Shown piece by piece: positions 7,681-15,987 of a stretch of DNA of 64,000 bases. The stretch spans positions 1-64,000 of the forward strand of contig NZ_JBIMSN010000008.1 in assembly GCF_043944905.1 (NCBI RefSeq), in the 5' to 3' direction. The notes beneath the pieces are model-generated. The model was not told the DNA's origin. It saw only the letters and a program-made list of their open reading frames with translations, and did not search any database. This stretch comes from Antrihabitans spumae (lineage in GTDB: Bacteria; Actinomycetota; Actinomycetes; Mycobacteriales; Mycobacteriaceae). How positions within the stretch are numbered: position 1 is the first letter of the stretch; every line of letters begins with the position of its first letter. The position numbers and the translations under genes are program-made.

Positions 7681-8427
7681 ATGGACGAAACTGGCTTGGC
7701 CCCAACGGATGTAGCGATCGATGTGACCGACCTGGTTGTCGTGCGAGGCCGAAAGCGCGTGCTGGACACCGTCGGCTTCACCGTTGGTAAGGGCAGTGTG
7801 ACGGGACTGCTCGGACCGAGTGGTTCCGGCAAGACAACCCTGCTGCGCGCGATCGTCGGCGTCCAGAAGATCACGTCCGGGTCGGTCATCGTCCTCGGTG
7901 ACGACGCGGGATCCAAGCGCCTACGTCGTGAGGTCGGGTACGTCACGCAGTCGCCGTCCGTATACGGCGATCTCACCATCGCCCAGAACGCGCGCTACTT
8001 TGCGCGCAATTACGGCGCGGGTGCCGCAGTCGCCGATACCGCCGTCGCCAATGTCGGGCTCGCAGACATTGCAGGACAGCTGGTCGACACCCTGTCGGGC
8101 GGTCAACGCGCACGGGTGTCGCTCGCCTGCGCGTTGGTTGCGCAGCCCGCGCTGCTGGTGTTGGACGAGCCGACCGTGGGACTCGATCCGGTACTGCGCC
8201 GCGACCTGTGGCAGCAGTTCCACGACTTGGCGGACGCGGGAACGACGCTGCTGATCTCGAGCCACGTCATGGACGAAGCCGACCGCTGCGACCGGTTGCT
8301 CCTGCTCCGCGAAGGCAAACTACTTGCCGACGAGACGCCGGCTCAACTGCTCGAGTCGACGGGCGCCCGCAATTTGGAAGACGCATTTCTCGAACTCATT
8401 CTTGCCCAGGACGAGGTGTCGGCATGA
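7681..8427 (+). CDS. ABC transporter ATP-binding protein (drug/lipid exporter type)
   Basis: A 248-residue nucleotide-binding domain: Walker A GPSGSGKTT, Q-loop VTQSPSVY, signature LSGGQRARVS, Walker B LLVLDEPTVGLDP, H-loop ISSHVMDE. The GLDP and HVMDEAD patterns are typical of CcmA/DrrA-like exporters. The ATG at 7681 is chosen because GAGGA lies 5 bases upstream, and an in-frame ATG at 7669 overlapping the lipoprotein stop is possible. The gene overlaps the permease start by 4 bases. The partner set suggests export of a lipid or amphipathic drug. Confidence 0.88.
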   Translation: MDETGLAPTDVAIDVTDLVVVRGRKRVLDTVGFTVGKGSVTGLLGPSGSGKTTLLRAIVGVQKITSGSVIVLGDDAGSKRLRREVGYVTQSPSVYGDLTIAQNARYFARNYGAGAAVADTAVANVGLADIAGQLVDTLSGGQRARVSLACALVAQPALLVLDEPTVGLDPVLRRDLWQQFHDLADAGTTLLISSHVMDEADRCDRLLLLREGKLLADETPAQLLESTGARNLEDAFLELILAQDEVSA

Positions 8428-9161
8428 GTGTCAGGATCACGTTGAACACTGTCGGCCGCGTGCTGACCCAGATCTGGCACGACCGACGCACACTCGCAGT
8501 ACTCCTACTGGTCCCGTGCATGCTGCTGACGCTGCTGCGCTTCATCTTCGACGGCAGACCCGACATCTTCGATCAGATCGGCCTCATGCTGCTCGGCATC
8601 TTTCCGTTCGTGTCGATGTTCCTGGTCACGAGCGTCGCGATGCTGCGGGAGCGGGTGAGTGGCACGCTCGAACGGCTGCTGAGTACGCCCGTGCAGAAGC
8701 TCGACCTGCTCTTCGGCTACGGGATCGCCTTCGCGCTTGTTGCCATAATCCAGGCCAGTGTGGCGTCTGCTGTCACGTACGGACTGCTCGGTCTGCGCTC
8801 GCAGGGCAGCGTTGCGGTTGTGATTCTGATCGCAGCGTCCACAGCTGTACTCGGCTCGTCGACGGGTCTGCTCACGAGTGCGTTCGCGAAGTCGGAGTTC
8901 CAGGCGCTGCAGTTCATGCCCGCGATCGTTGTGCCGCAAATTCTGCTCTGCGGACTCATTTGGCCACGTGAGGAGATGTCCGGCGCCCTACAGGCCCTGA
9001 GCAACGTCATGCCGTTGCGCTACGCGGCCGAGGCCCTTCGTGAGGTGGAAACCTACCCGTTGCCGACCGATCTGATGTGGCGCGACCTCGCCGTCATCGT
9101 GGTATTTGCGCTGCTCCTGATCGCAGGCGGTGCCGCGACCCTGCGCCGACGTACGGCGTGA
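8424..9161 (+). CDS. ABC-2 type permease
   Basis: A 245-residue ABC-2 membrane protein with about six hydrophobic segments. It includes the conserved amphipathic region RERVSGTLERLLSTPVQKLDLLFGY after the second helix and FMPAIVVPQILLCGLIWPREEM near the end, features of DrrB/YadH-like exporters. The ATG overlaps the ATPase TGA (ATGA). Together the two proteins would form a homodimeric exporter in the cytoplasmic membrane, next to the LppX-like lipoprotein. Confidence 0.87.
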   Translation: MSVRITLNTVGRVLTQIWHDRRTLAVLLLVPCMLLTLLRFIFDGRPDIFDQIGLMLLGIFPFVSMFLVTSVAMLRERVSGTLERLLSTPVQKLDLLFGYGIAFALVAIIQASVASAVTYGLLGLRSQGSVAVVILIAASTAVLGSSTGLLTSAFAKSEFQALQFMPAIVVPQILLCGLIWPREEMSGALQALSNVMPLRYAAEALREVETYPLPTDLMWRDLAVIVVFALLLIAGGAATLRRRTA

Positions 9162-9186
9162 GGCCGCGAGCAAATACCCTTGGCAC

Positions 9187-9969
9187 ATGAGTAAACCGAC
9201 CGTGTTCATCACCGGCGCTGCCGCAGGCATCGGCCGCGCGACAGCTTTGCGGTTCGCGAAAGAGGGCTATCTCGTCGGTCTGTACGACGTCGACGAGCCG
9301 GGCTTGCGCAAGGTTCGCGACGAAATCACCACTGCGGGTGGCAGCGCATACGCGGGCTTGATGAACGTCGCAGACCCGAAGAACTGGCAGTCCGCGCTCG
9401 ACGATTTCTGGACCGCACACCAACGGCTCGACATCCTGATCAACAACGCAGGAGTGCTCACCGCGGGACCGTTCGAAGAGATGGACCCGTCGGTGCATCT
9501 GCGCATGATCGACATCAACTTTGCAGGCGTCGTCTATGGCACCCGCGCCGCGTTCCCGTATCTGCGCGACACCGAGGGTGCCCAGGTCGTCAACCTCTGC
9601 TCGGCGTCGGCAATCTACGGCCAGCCGGAGCTCGCGACCTACGGCGCTACCAAGGCCGCGGTGAAGAGCATCACCGAGGCGCTCGACCTCGAATGGCGCA
9701 AACACAACATCCGTGTCATCGCGATGTGGCCGCTCTTCGTGCAAACCGCGATGGTCGACGGCGTCGAAACCGGATCGACGAAGTCGCTCGGCATCCGACT
9801 CACGGCCGAGGACGTCGGCAACGAAATCTGGAGCGTCACGCGCAACCGCAGTTGGTTGCCCGGCGTCCACTATGCGGTCGGCATCCAGGCAAAGGCCTTG
9901 GCCATCGCGGCGAAATACTCGCCCGACTTCGTTGTCAGAACTATCAACCGCGTACTGACGCGCAGCTGA
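9187..9969 (+). CDS. Short-chain dehydrogenase/reductase
   Basis: A 260-residue classical SDR: cofactor motif TGAAAGIG (residues 9-16), NNAG, catalytic Ser in CSASA and YGATK near residue 150. Asp-rich LYDVDEPG after the second strand suggests NAD(H) preference. The ATG at 9187 is favoured because it starts directly before the Rossmann fold. The stop overlaps the ATG of the TrmH gene (TGATG), so the two are probably cotranscribed. Substrate unknown; many close relatives in mycobacteria and rhodococci are also unassigned. Confidence 0.82.
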   Translation: MSKPTVFITGAAAGIGRATALRFAKEGYLVGLYDVDEPGLRKVRDEITTAGGSAYAGLMNVADPKNWQSALDDFWTAHQRLDILINNAGVLTAGPFEEMDPSVHLRMIDINFAGVVYGTRAAFPYLRDTEGAQVVNLCSASAIYGQPELATYGATKAAVKSITEALDLEWRKHNIRVIAMWPLFVQTAMVDGVETGSTKSLGIRLTAEDVGNEIWSVTRNRSWLPGVHYAVGIQAKALAIAAKYSPDFVVRTINRVLTRS

Positions 9970-10658
9970 TGGCGGACGCGGATCGGACCGACGGCGAACG
10001 TGACCCGGAACTCGGACCGACCGAATGGGGTGAGAACCCGAACGGGGTCGGGCCGTGGGCGCTCGAACACGGCACTCCGCTACCGACCGATCCGTACTAC
10101 GACGCCGAACTTCTCGAAAACGGGGATCGGCGCAACGTCGTCGACGCCTACCGCTACTGGACCCGCGAAGCAGTCGTCGCAGATATCGACGCCCGCCGGC
10201 ACCCGTTTCACGTCGCGATCGAAAATTTCGCCCACGACGCCAACATCGGGACAGTTGTTCGCACCGCCAACGCGTTCGCCGCCGCGGCAGTGCACATCGT
10301 CGGCCGCCGTCGGTGGAATCGTCGCGGTGCCATGGTCACCGACCGCTACCAGCACATCGAACATCATGCCGACGTAGCAGCGCTGCTGAATTTTGCTCGT
10401 GACAAAGGACTTTCGGTCGTTGCGGTCGACAACACACCGGGTTCGATTCCGCTGGAGACGGCGGATCTACCACGTGACTGCATCCTGCTGTTCGGGCAGG
10501 AAGGCCCGGGCGTCACCTCCGACGCTCGCGACGCCGCCGCGATGACGGTGTCGATCGCGCAATTCGGTTCGACGCGAAGCATCAATGCCGGTGTCGCGGC
10601 TGGCATTGCGATGCACGCGTGGATAAGGCAACATGCCGATCTTGGCACCGCCTGGTAG
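9969..10658 (+). CDS. TrmH/SpoU-family RNA 2'-O-methyltransferase
   Basis: A 229-residue SPOUT methyltransferase. The family motifs are visible: motif 1 NFAHDANIGTVVRTANAF, motif 2 LLFGQEGPGV and motif 3 SIAQFGSTRSINAGVAAGIAM. These enzymes use S-adenosylmethionine to methylate ribose in tRNA or rRNA and work as knotted dimers. An acidic N-terminal extension of about 70 residues precedes the domain. It resembles the Rv0380c protein of M. tuberculosis, whose RNA target is not firmly known to me. It overlaps the SDR stop by one base. Confidence 0.85.
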   Translation: MADADRTDGERDPELGPTEWGENPNGVGPWALEHGTPLPTDPYYDAELLENGDRRNVVDAYRYWTREAVVADIDARRHPFHVAIENFAHDANIGTVVRTANAFAAAAVHIVGRRRWNRRGAMVTDRYQHIEHHADVAALLNFARDKGLSVVAVDNTPGSIPLETADLPRDCILLFGQEGPGVTSDARDAAAMTVSIAQFGSTRSINAGVAAGIAMHAWIRQHADLGTAW

Positions 10659-10679
10659 CCGTTGCGGCAAGATCGAGTC

Positions 10680-11810
10680 ATGAATGCGCAGCTGTGGGGA
10701 GACCGTGCGGATGCGGCCGAGGCGGCCGTCGTCGCTCGACACCTGCGCCGGGTGTGGGCTCTCCCGTTCACCAAACTCGGAGTCGTCGCGTATCCGGCAG
10801 TGCCGAAGGAGCGGATCGCCTGGTTGCCATGGCACTACTGGTGGCAGGCGCATCTCATCGATTGCGCGATCGATGCAGCCGAACGTGATGTGACGCCGCG
10901 TCGACTCAAGCGAGTCGAGAAGCTGTTTCGCTCGCATCGCCTGCGCAATACGACCGGCTGGACCAACACCTTCTACGACGATATGGCGTGGCTCGGCCTT
11001 GCACTCGAGCGTGCTGAACGCAATCTGCTCATCGATCACCGCGGTCCGATCGCGACGCTGGAAGCGGAGTTGTACGACTCCTGGGCGCCGGAGCAGGGCG
11101 GCGGCATTCCGTGGTGCAAGGGTTCCGACTTCTACAACGCACCAGCGAACGGTCCCGCGGGGATCATGTTGGCGCGCACCGGAAAGATCTGGCGCGCACA
11201 GGAAATGGCGGACTGGATCGATACGACACTGCGTGATCCCGAATCCGGCTTGATCTTCGACGGTATTCGTCCGGCACGCACCGAACGCAAGATGGAACGC
11301 ACCTTCTATACCTATTGCCAAGGGGTCACGCTCGGGTTGGAGACGGAACTCGCTGTGCAGGTTGGCGATCCGCGACACAGCGCTCGAGTGCACGCTCTCG
11401 TCGATGCCGTCGAACGTGGAATGACCACCGGCGGAGTGATTTTCGGTGTCGGTGGCGGCGACGGTGGCTTGTTCTCCGGAATTCTCGCCAGATACCTTGC
11501 CTTCGTTGCGACGACGCTGCCGGGTGCTGCGCCGCTCGACAGGGCAGCGCGAGCCAAAGCTGCTGCGATTGTCACGACATCTGCGACGGCAGCATGGGAC
11601 AACAAACACGATCACGAAGGGCTACCCGTGTTCGGTCCGGATTGGTCGGTCCCAGCACAGGTTCCGGGTGTCGGTGACGCGATAGCAAGGTTCACCGATG
11701 GTGCGGTCGGGTCGTCCTCGATTCCCGAGCGTGACTTCTCCGTCCAGCTGAGCGGGTGGATGGTCTTGGAAGCTGCTGCGCGAGTGGAACGCAATAATTC
11801 ACCGATCTAG
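10680..11810 (+). CDS. Glycoside hydrolase family 76 protein (alpha-1,6-mannanase-like)
   Basis: A 376-residue protein with an (alpha/alpha)6-type pattern and the paired aspartates typical of GH76 at D100-D101 (WTNTFYDDMAW). GH76 enzymes cut alpha-1,6-mannan. In Mycobacteriales the likely substrate would be lipomannan, but no signal peptide is seen, so a cytoplasmic role is possible. It corresponds to Rv0365c in the fba neighbourhood of M. tuberculosis. The ATG at 10680 begins the conserved part. Activity is not demonstrated by sequence alone. Confidence 0.78.
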   Translation: MNAQLWGDRADAAEAAVVARHLRRVWALPFTKLGVVAYPAVPKERIAWLPWHYWWQAHLIDCAIDAAERDVTPRRLKRVEKLFRSHRLRNTTGWTNTFYDDMAWLGLALERAERNLLIDHRGPIATLEAELYDSWAPEQGGGIPWCKGSDFYNAPANGPAGIMLARTGKIWRAQEMADWIDTTLRDPESGLIFDGIRPARTERKMERTFYTYCQGVTLGLETELAVQVGDPRHSARVHALVDAVERGMTTGGVIFGVGGGDGGLFSGILARYLAFVATTLPGAAPLDRAARAKAAAIVTTSATAAWDNKHDHEGLPVFGPDWSVPAQVPGVGDAIARFTDGAVGSSSIPERDFSVQLSGWMVLEAAARVERNNSPI

Positions 11811-11847
11811 GGCAGTTCCGATCACGACAACGTAAATGGTGTTGCTC

Positions 11848-11865
11848 CCACCGCTTCGGCGGTGG
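11848..11865 (+). promoter_or_regulatory. UUCG-capped hairpin overlapping the ribosome site of the sulfonate operon
   Basis: CCACCGC-TTCG-GCGGTGG is a 7-bp perfect stem with a very stable UUCG tetraloop, ending 9 bases before the ATG of the binding-protein gene. The only plausible Shine-Dalgarno (GGTGG) lies in its 3' arm, so folding could block translation. No T-tract follows, so it is not a standard terminator. Function is inference. Confidence 0.45.
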
Positions 11866-11874
11866 AATCTCCCC

Positions 11875-12969
11875 ATGACCTCATTTCGCAACACACCCCG
11901 TCGTCGAGGACGCCGTGGTGTTGCACTCGTTCTCGCAGCGCTCGCGGCATCCGCAACCGTTCTGACCGGTTGCGCAGGCGAAGAAGCCCCGGAAAACGCG
12001 CTCGCGTCCGACGCGGCACTGCCGACCGAAATCCCGCCAGGCACCAAGCTTGTGATCGCCGATCAGACCGAGCGTCAGCAGCGGTTCTTGCGCGCATCCG
12101 GCGAGCTCGACAAGTTGCCGTTCGAATACGAATTTGCCAACTTCGTCGGTGGACCCGCTGTTCTGGAGGCTTTCCGTGCCGGAGCGGCCGATGTCGCCTA
12201 TGTCGGCGACACCCCGCCGATTCAGGCACTTGTTGCGGGGCAGGACGTTCCGATCATCGCGGCACTGCAGTCCGATCCGAACAGCATCCGCCTCGCTGTT
12301 GCGCCGGGCAAGTCCGTCACCAAGCTGTCGGACCTGAAGGGCACCAAGATCGCCTACGCCGAGGGCACCGCTCAGCAGGCAGTTGTGCTGCGTGCATTGG
12401 ACCAGGCCGGGTTGGCTCCGTCGGACGTCGAATTGATCCGATTGCAACTCGCCGAGTTCCCCGACGCGATCCGCACCGGTCAGGTGGACGTTGCTCCGCT
12501 GAACGAACCGAACCTGACTCGGTACCTGCGTAACGACGGCGCGTCTGTGATCCCGATCGAAGAGTCGGACGGAACCTCGACTGGTTTGAGTTTCCTCTAC
12601 GCGCGTCGTGAGGCATTGCAGGATCCTGCGAAAGCTGCGGCGCTGCAGGCCTACGTCGCCGCATACATTCGGTCCATTCAATGGGCGAACACGCATCCGG
12701 ATTCCTGGCTGCAGTCCTACTACGTGCAGAACCAGAAGCTGGAGCCCGAAGATGGTCAGCGCATTGTGGATTCGTTGGGCACCTACACTTTCCCGCATCT
12801 GGATCAGGCGATTGTCGACCGCCAGCAGCAGACGATCGACGTGATCGACAACGCAGGTGAACTGCCCAAGAAGGTCAAGGCCGCCGACGGCTTCGACCTC
12901 AGGTTCGACGACGTGATCACCAAGACCGTCAACGAGTCGGGCGCGAGCTTCGAAAGGACGGCCAGCTGA
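11875..12969 (+). CDS. Sulfonate/nitrate/taurine-type ABC substrate-binding lipoprotein (SsuA-like)
   Basis: A 364-residue secreted lipoprotein. A signal peptide with Arg-rich start ends in the lipobox VLTGC (C33) and is followed by a periplasmic-binding fold of the SsuA/TauA/NMT1 type (AFRAGAADVAYVGDTPPIQA, DLKGTKIAYAEGTAQQ). It would capture an alkane- or aryl-sulfonate or a related organosulfur ester outside the cell. The ATG at 11875 follows a hairpin described separately. The stop overlaps the permease ATG. With the next four genes it forms a sulfur-acquisition operon. Confidence 0.85.
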   Translation: MTSFRNTPRRRGRRGVALVLAALAASATVLTGCAGEEAPENALASDAALPTEIPPGTKLVIADQTERQQRFLRASGELDKLPFEYEFANFVGGPAVLEAFRAGAADVAYVGDTPPIQALVAGQDVPIIAALQSDPNSIRLAVAPGKSVTKLSDLKGTKIAYAEGTAQQAVVLRALDQAGLAPSDVELIRLQLAEFPDAIRTGQVDVAPLNEPNLTRYLRNDGASVIPIEESDGTSTGLSFLYARREALQDPAKAAALQAYVAAYIRSIQWANTHPDSWLQSYYVQNQKLEPEDGQRIVDSLGTYTFPHLDQAIVDRQQQTIDVIDNAGELPKKVKAADGFDLRFDDVITKTVNESGASFERTAS

Positions 12970-13862
12970 TGGCCGTCCAGTCGCTGAATCGTCCGGTTGC
13001 GCGTCGACGACCCGACGTTGTCCAGTCTCCGGGGTCGACGCGGGTCGACAGCAGCGACCCGCTGCTCGGCAAGCGAAAAGTGAAGGCGCGCAGACTCGGA
13101 CCGGGACGCGCGATCCCGTTCGGTGCGGCGATAGGCCCGGCACTGCTGCTGACAGCGTGGATCATCACCTCGGCCACCGGGGTGCTCGATCCGCAGACCC
13201 TGCCTGCTCCGTCGACCGTGGTTCAGGCCGCGCACGACCTGATCGCCGACGGACGGCTGCAGAGCAACTTGCTGACATCGGTTCAGAGAGCTGGCATTTC
13301 ACTGGTACTCGGTGTGCTGATCGGTGTGGTGCTTGCGCTGATTTCCGGACTGAGCCGGATCGGCGAGGCGATCGTCGACGGACCCATTCAGATCAAGCGT
13401 GCGATCCCGACGTTGGCGTTGATCCCACTGTTCATCGTGTGGTTCGGCATCGGCGAGTCGATGAAGATCATCGTGATCACGACAAGTGTGCTCATTCCGG
13501 TCTACATCAATACACACGCTCATCTGCGTGGTGTCGATGCGCGCCACGTGGAACTTGCCGAAACCGTCGGCCTTTCGCGTCTGCAATTCATCCGTCGCGT
13601 TGCGCTGCCGGGTTCGCTGCCGGGGTTCTTCACCGGATTGCGAATGGCAGTCACGATTTCGTGGCTCGCGCTGGTGGTCGTCGAGCAGGTCAACGCCACG
13701 AGCGGGATCGGCTATCTGATGACCCAAGCTCGGCTGTATGGCCAGATCGACATCATCGTCGTCGGACTCGTCGTGTACGCACTGTTCGGCCTCTTCAGCG
13801 ACATCGGAGTGCGCGCGATCGAAAGGAGGGCGTTGTCATGGCGCCAATCACTGGGGGACTGA
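12969..13862 (+). CDS. ABC permease, SsuC/TauC type
   Basis: A 297-residue BPD-type permease with about six membrane helices after a basic N-terminal tail of about 45 residues. The EAA loop that docks on the ATPase is visible (ELAETVGLSRLQFIRRVALPG). The start overlaps the binding-protein stop (TGATG), and the end overlaps the ATPase gene by 25 bp, which shows tight translational coupling. It imports the sulfonate delivered by the lipoprotein. Confidence 0.87.
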   Translation: MAVQSLNRPVARRRPDVVQSPGSTRVDSSDPLLGKRKVKARRLGPGRAIPFGAAIGPALLLTAWIITSATGVLDPQTLPAPSTVVQAAHDLIADGRLQSNLLTSVQRAGISLVLGVLIGVVLALISGLSRIGEAIVDGPIQIKRAIPTLALIPLFIVWFGIGESMKIIVITTSVLIPVYINTHAHLRGVDARHVELAETVGLSRLQFIRRVALPGSLPGFFTGLRMAVTISWLALVVVEQVNATSGIGYLMTQARLYGQIDIIVVGLVVYALFGLFSDIGVRAIERRALSWRQSLGD

Positions 13863-14584
13863 GTGAATCGGTAGTGCGGACAAAGGATTTGAGCAGGGGC
13901 TTCGACGGTCGGGCTGTGCTTCGTGGCGTCGACATCGAGATTGCTCGTGGCGAATTCGTCGCGCTGCTCGGTCGCAGCGGATCGGGCAAGAGCACGCTGC
14001 TGCGCGCATTGGCGGAGCTCGATTACGACGTTCCAGGGTCCGGCGCACTCGACGTTCCCGCGAACAGGTCAGTGGTGTTCCAGGATTCACGACTGCTGCC
14101 GTGGGCGAGGGTGCTGGACAACGTGATTCTCGGACTCGGCGGTCCGAACGCCCACGAGCGCGGCAAGATTGCGCTTGCCGAGGTAGGCCTTGCCAGCCGT
14201 GAAAAGGCCTGGCCGAAAGAGCTTTCCGGTGGCGAGCAGCAACGCGTAGCGCTTGCGCGGTCACTCGTGCGCGAGCCGGAACTTTTGCTCGCCGACGAAC
14301 CGTTCGGCGCGCTCGATGCGTTGACTCGGATCAAGATGCACGTGCTACTTCAAGAACTGTGCGAGCGGCATCGGCCCGCAGTGCTGCTCGTGACGCATGA
14401 CGTCGACGAAGCAGTGCTGCTTGCCGATCGTGTCCTCGTGCTCGACGAAGGTTCGATCGCGCTCGACCTGCGAATCGAACTCGACCGTCCACGCACACAT
14501 CGTGATCCGGAGTTCATCGAACTTCGCGAAATCCTTCTGACCAGCCTCGGCGTCGAACGCGAACCCGTGGCGGCGACCGCATGA
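13838..14584 (+). CDS. ABC transporter ATP-binding protein, SsuB/TauB type
   Basis: A 248-residue ATPase: Walker A GRSGSGKST, Q-loop VVFQDSRLLPWARV (characteristic of sulfonate/taurine importers), signature LSGGEQQRVALARS, Walker B LLLADEPFGALD, H-loop VTHDVDEA. The ATG at 13838 has AAAGGAGGG upstream, inside the permease gene. An in-frame upstream extension overlaps the permease in another frame and is rejected. It powers uptake with the permease and lipoprotein before it. Confidence 0.88.
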   Translation: MAPITGGLSESVVRTKDLSRGFDGRAVLRGVDIEIARGEFVALLGRSGSGKSTLLRALAELDYDVPGSGALDVPANRSVVFQDSRLLPWARVLDNVILGLGGPNAHERGKIALAEVGLASREKAWPKELSGGEQQRVALARSLVREPELLLADEPFGALDALTRIKMHVLLQELCERHRPAVLLVTHDVDEAVLLADRVLVLDEGSIALDLRIELDRPRTHRDPEFIELREILLTSLGVEREPVAATA

Positions 14585-14603
14585 ACTCCGAAAGGGCATC
14601 GAT

Positions 14604-15956
14604 ATGACCGACCAGAAACGTCAGCTGAGCCTCAACGCCTTCATCTACCCGTCCGGTCACCACGAAGCAGCGTGGCGGCACCCGGCCAGTCGACCGGACC
14701 GCATCTACGACGTCACGTACTACCAGGAAATCGGCCGAACCGCGGAAGCCGCAAAGTTCGACGCGGTGTTCTTCGCCGACGGCCCAGCGTTGCGTACGAA
14801 TGTGAAGTACAACGCGGCTCCCGGTCTGGAGCCGATCACTCTGCTCACTGCGATCGCCGCCGCTACAACACATCTCGGACTCATTGCGACGGCATCAACA
14901 ACGTACTACGAGCCGTACAACCTCGCACGACTGTTCTCGTCGTTGGACCACATCTCGGGAGGTCGGGCGGGCTGGAACATCGTGACCACCGGAACCGATT
15001 TGGCCGCAGCCAATTTCGGACTTTCCGAACATCCGGTCCATGCCGAGCGTTACTCGCGTGCGCGGGAGTTCGTCGACGCTGTCGGCGCGCTGTGGGACAG
15101 CTGGGAGGACGACGCGATCATCCTCGATCAGAAGTCGGGTATCTACGCCGACCCTGGCAAGATTCACGAAATCAACTATGTTGGAAGGCATCTGCGTGTC
15201 CGTGGTCCGTTCAACTCCGCTCGCACGCCGCAGGGCCACCCTGTGCTCGTGCAGGCGGGCGCGTCCAACGACGGCAGGTCGTTCGCGGGTCAGTATGCCG
15301 AGGCGATCTTCACGGCACATCAGCGCCTCGAAGATGCCCAGACTTTCTATACCGACATCAAAAAGCGAGTTGCTACCTTCGGGCGTAGTCCCGACCACGT
15401 CAAAATTCTGCCAGGCATCAGTCCGTTCATCGGGGACACCGAGGCCGAAGCCAAGGCGCTCGAGCGTGAGTTCAACGAACTGACCGTTCCCGAATACGGA
15501 CTCGCTCAGCTGCAGGGAATCGTCGGCAAGGACCTCCGCAGCCTCCCGTTGGACGACACCGTTCCGCTCGAATTGTTCAGTGATGCAGGCAATGTCACGG
15601 ATAACGCCCGCAGTCGGCTGCAGGTTGTCGCAGGTATCGTCGAGCGCGAGCGACCAACCGTGCGCGGATTGCTGCATCGCCTTGCCGGTGCTCGCGGGCA
15701 CCGGGTGTTCGCGGGTACTCCCGAGCAGGTCGCAGACACCATCGAAACGTGGTTCACCAGCGGTGCCGCGGACGGCTTCAACGTGATGCCGCCGTACTAC
15801 CCGGGCGGACTCGAGGTCTTCACGGAGACCGTTGTACCGATCCTGCAGGAGCGCGGACTCTTCCGAACGGAGTACACCGGCACAACCCTGCGCGACCACT
15901 TCGGTCTTCCTCGCCCGGAGAGTCGGTTCGCCGGCGGGATCGCAGCAGCTCAGTGA
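14604..15956 (+). CDS. Flavin-dependent monooxygenase, NtaA/SnaA/DszA family
   Basis: A 450-residue luciferase-like monooxygenase using reduced FMN. Family hallmarks are visible: the N-terminal LNAFIYPSGHHEAAWRHP, HLGLIATASTTYYEPYNLARLFSSLDHIS and AGWNIVTT, and PVLVQAGASNDGR for FMN phosphate. NtaA/DszA relatives oxidise chelators, dibenzothiophene sulfone or methylsulfones. Next to an SsuABC-like importer, release of sulfite or oxidation of an organosulfur compound is the likely role. The family is longer than SsuD (about 380). A separate flavin reductase is needed and is not seen here. Confidence 0.85.
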   Translation: MTDQKRQLSLNAFIYPSGHHEAAWRHPASRPDRIYDVTYYQEIGRTAEAAKFDAVFFADGPALRTNVKYNAAPGLEPITLLTAIAAATTHLGLIATASTTYYEPYNLARLFSSLDHISGGRAGWNIVTTGTDLAAANFGLSEHPVHAERYSRAREFVDAVGALWDSWEDDAIILDQKSGIYADPGKIHEINYVGRHLRVRGPFNSARTPQGHPVLVQAGASNDGRSFAGQYAEAIFTAHQRLEDAQTFYTDIKKRVATFGRSPDHVKILPGISPFIGDTEAEAKALEREFNELTVPEYGLAQLQGIVGKDLRSLPLDDTVPLELFSDAGNVTDNARSRLQVVAGIVERERPTVRGLLHRLAGARGHRVFAGTPEQVADTIETWFTSGAADGFNVMPPYYPGGLEVFTETVVPILQERGLFRTEYTGTTLRDHFGLPRPESRFAGGIAAAQ

Positions 15957-15987
15957 TCAGCCGCGTACCCGTCGCGTTGTGCGAGCG

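Noticed and set aside
10441..10460. GGTTCGATTCC resembling a tRNA T-loop
   Set aside because: It lies inside the TrmH coding frame and no acceptor stem or anticodon arm surrounds it.
13157..13837. Upstream extension of the SsuB-like ATPase frame
   Set aside because: It overlaps the permease gene in another frame and has an Arg-rich, non-globular composition. The ATG at 13838 has an excellent ribosome site.
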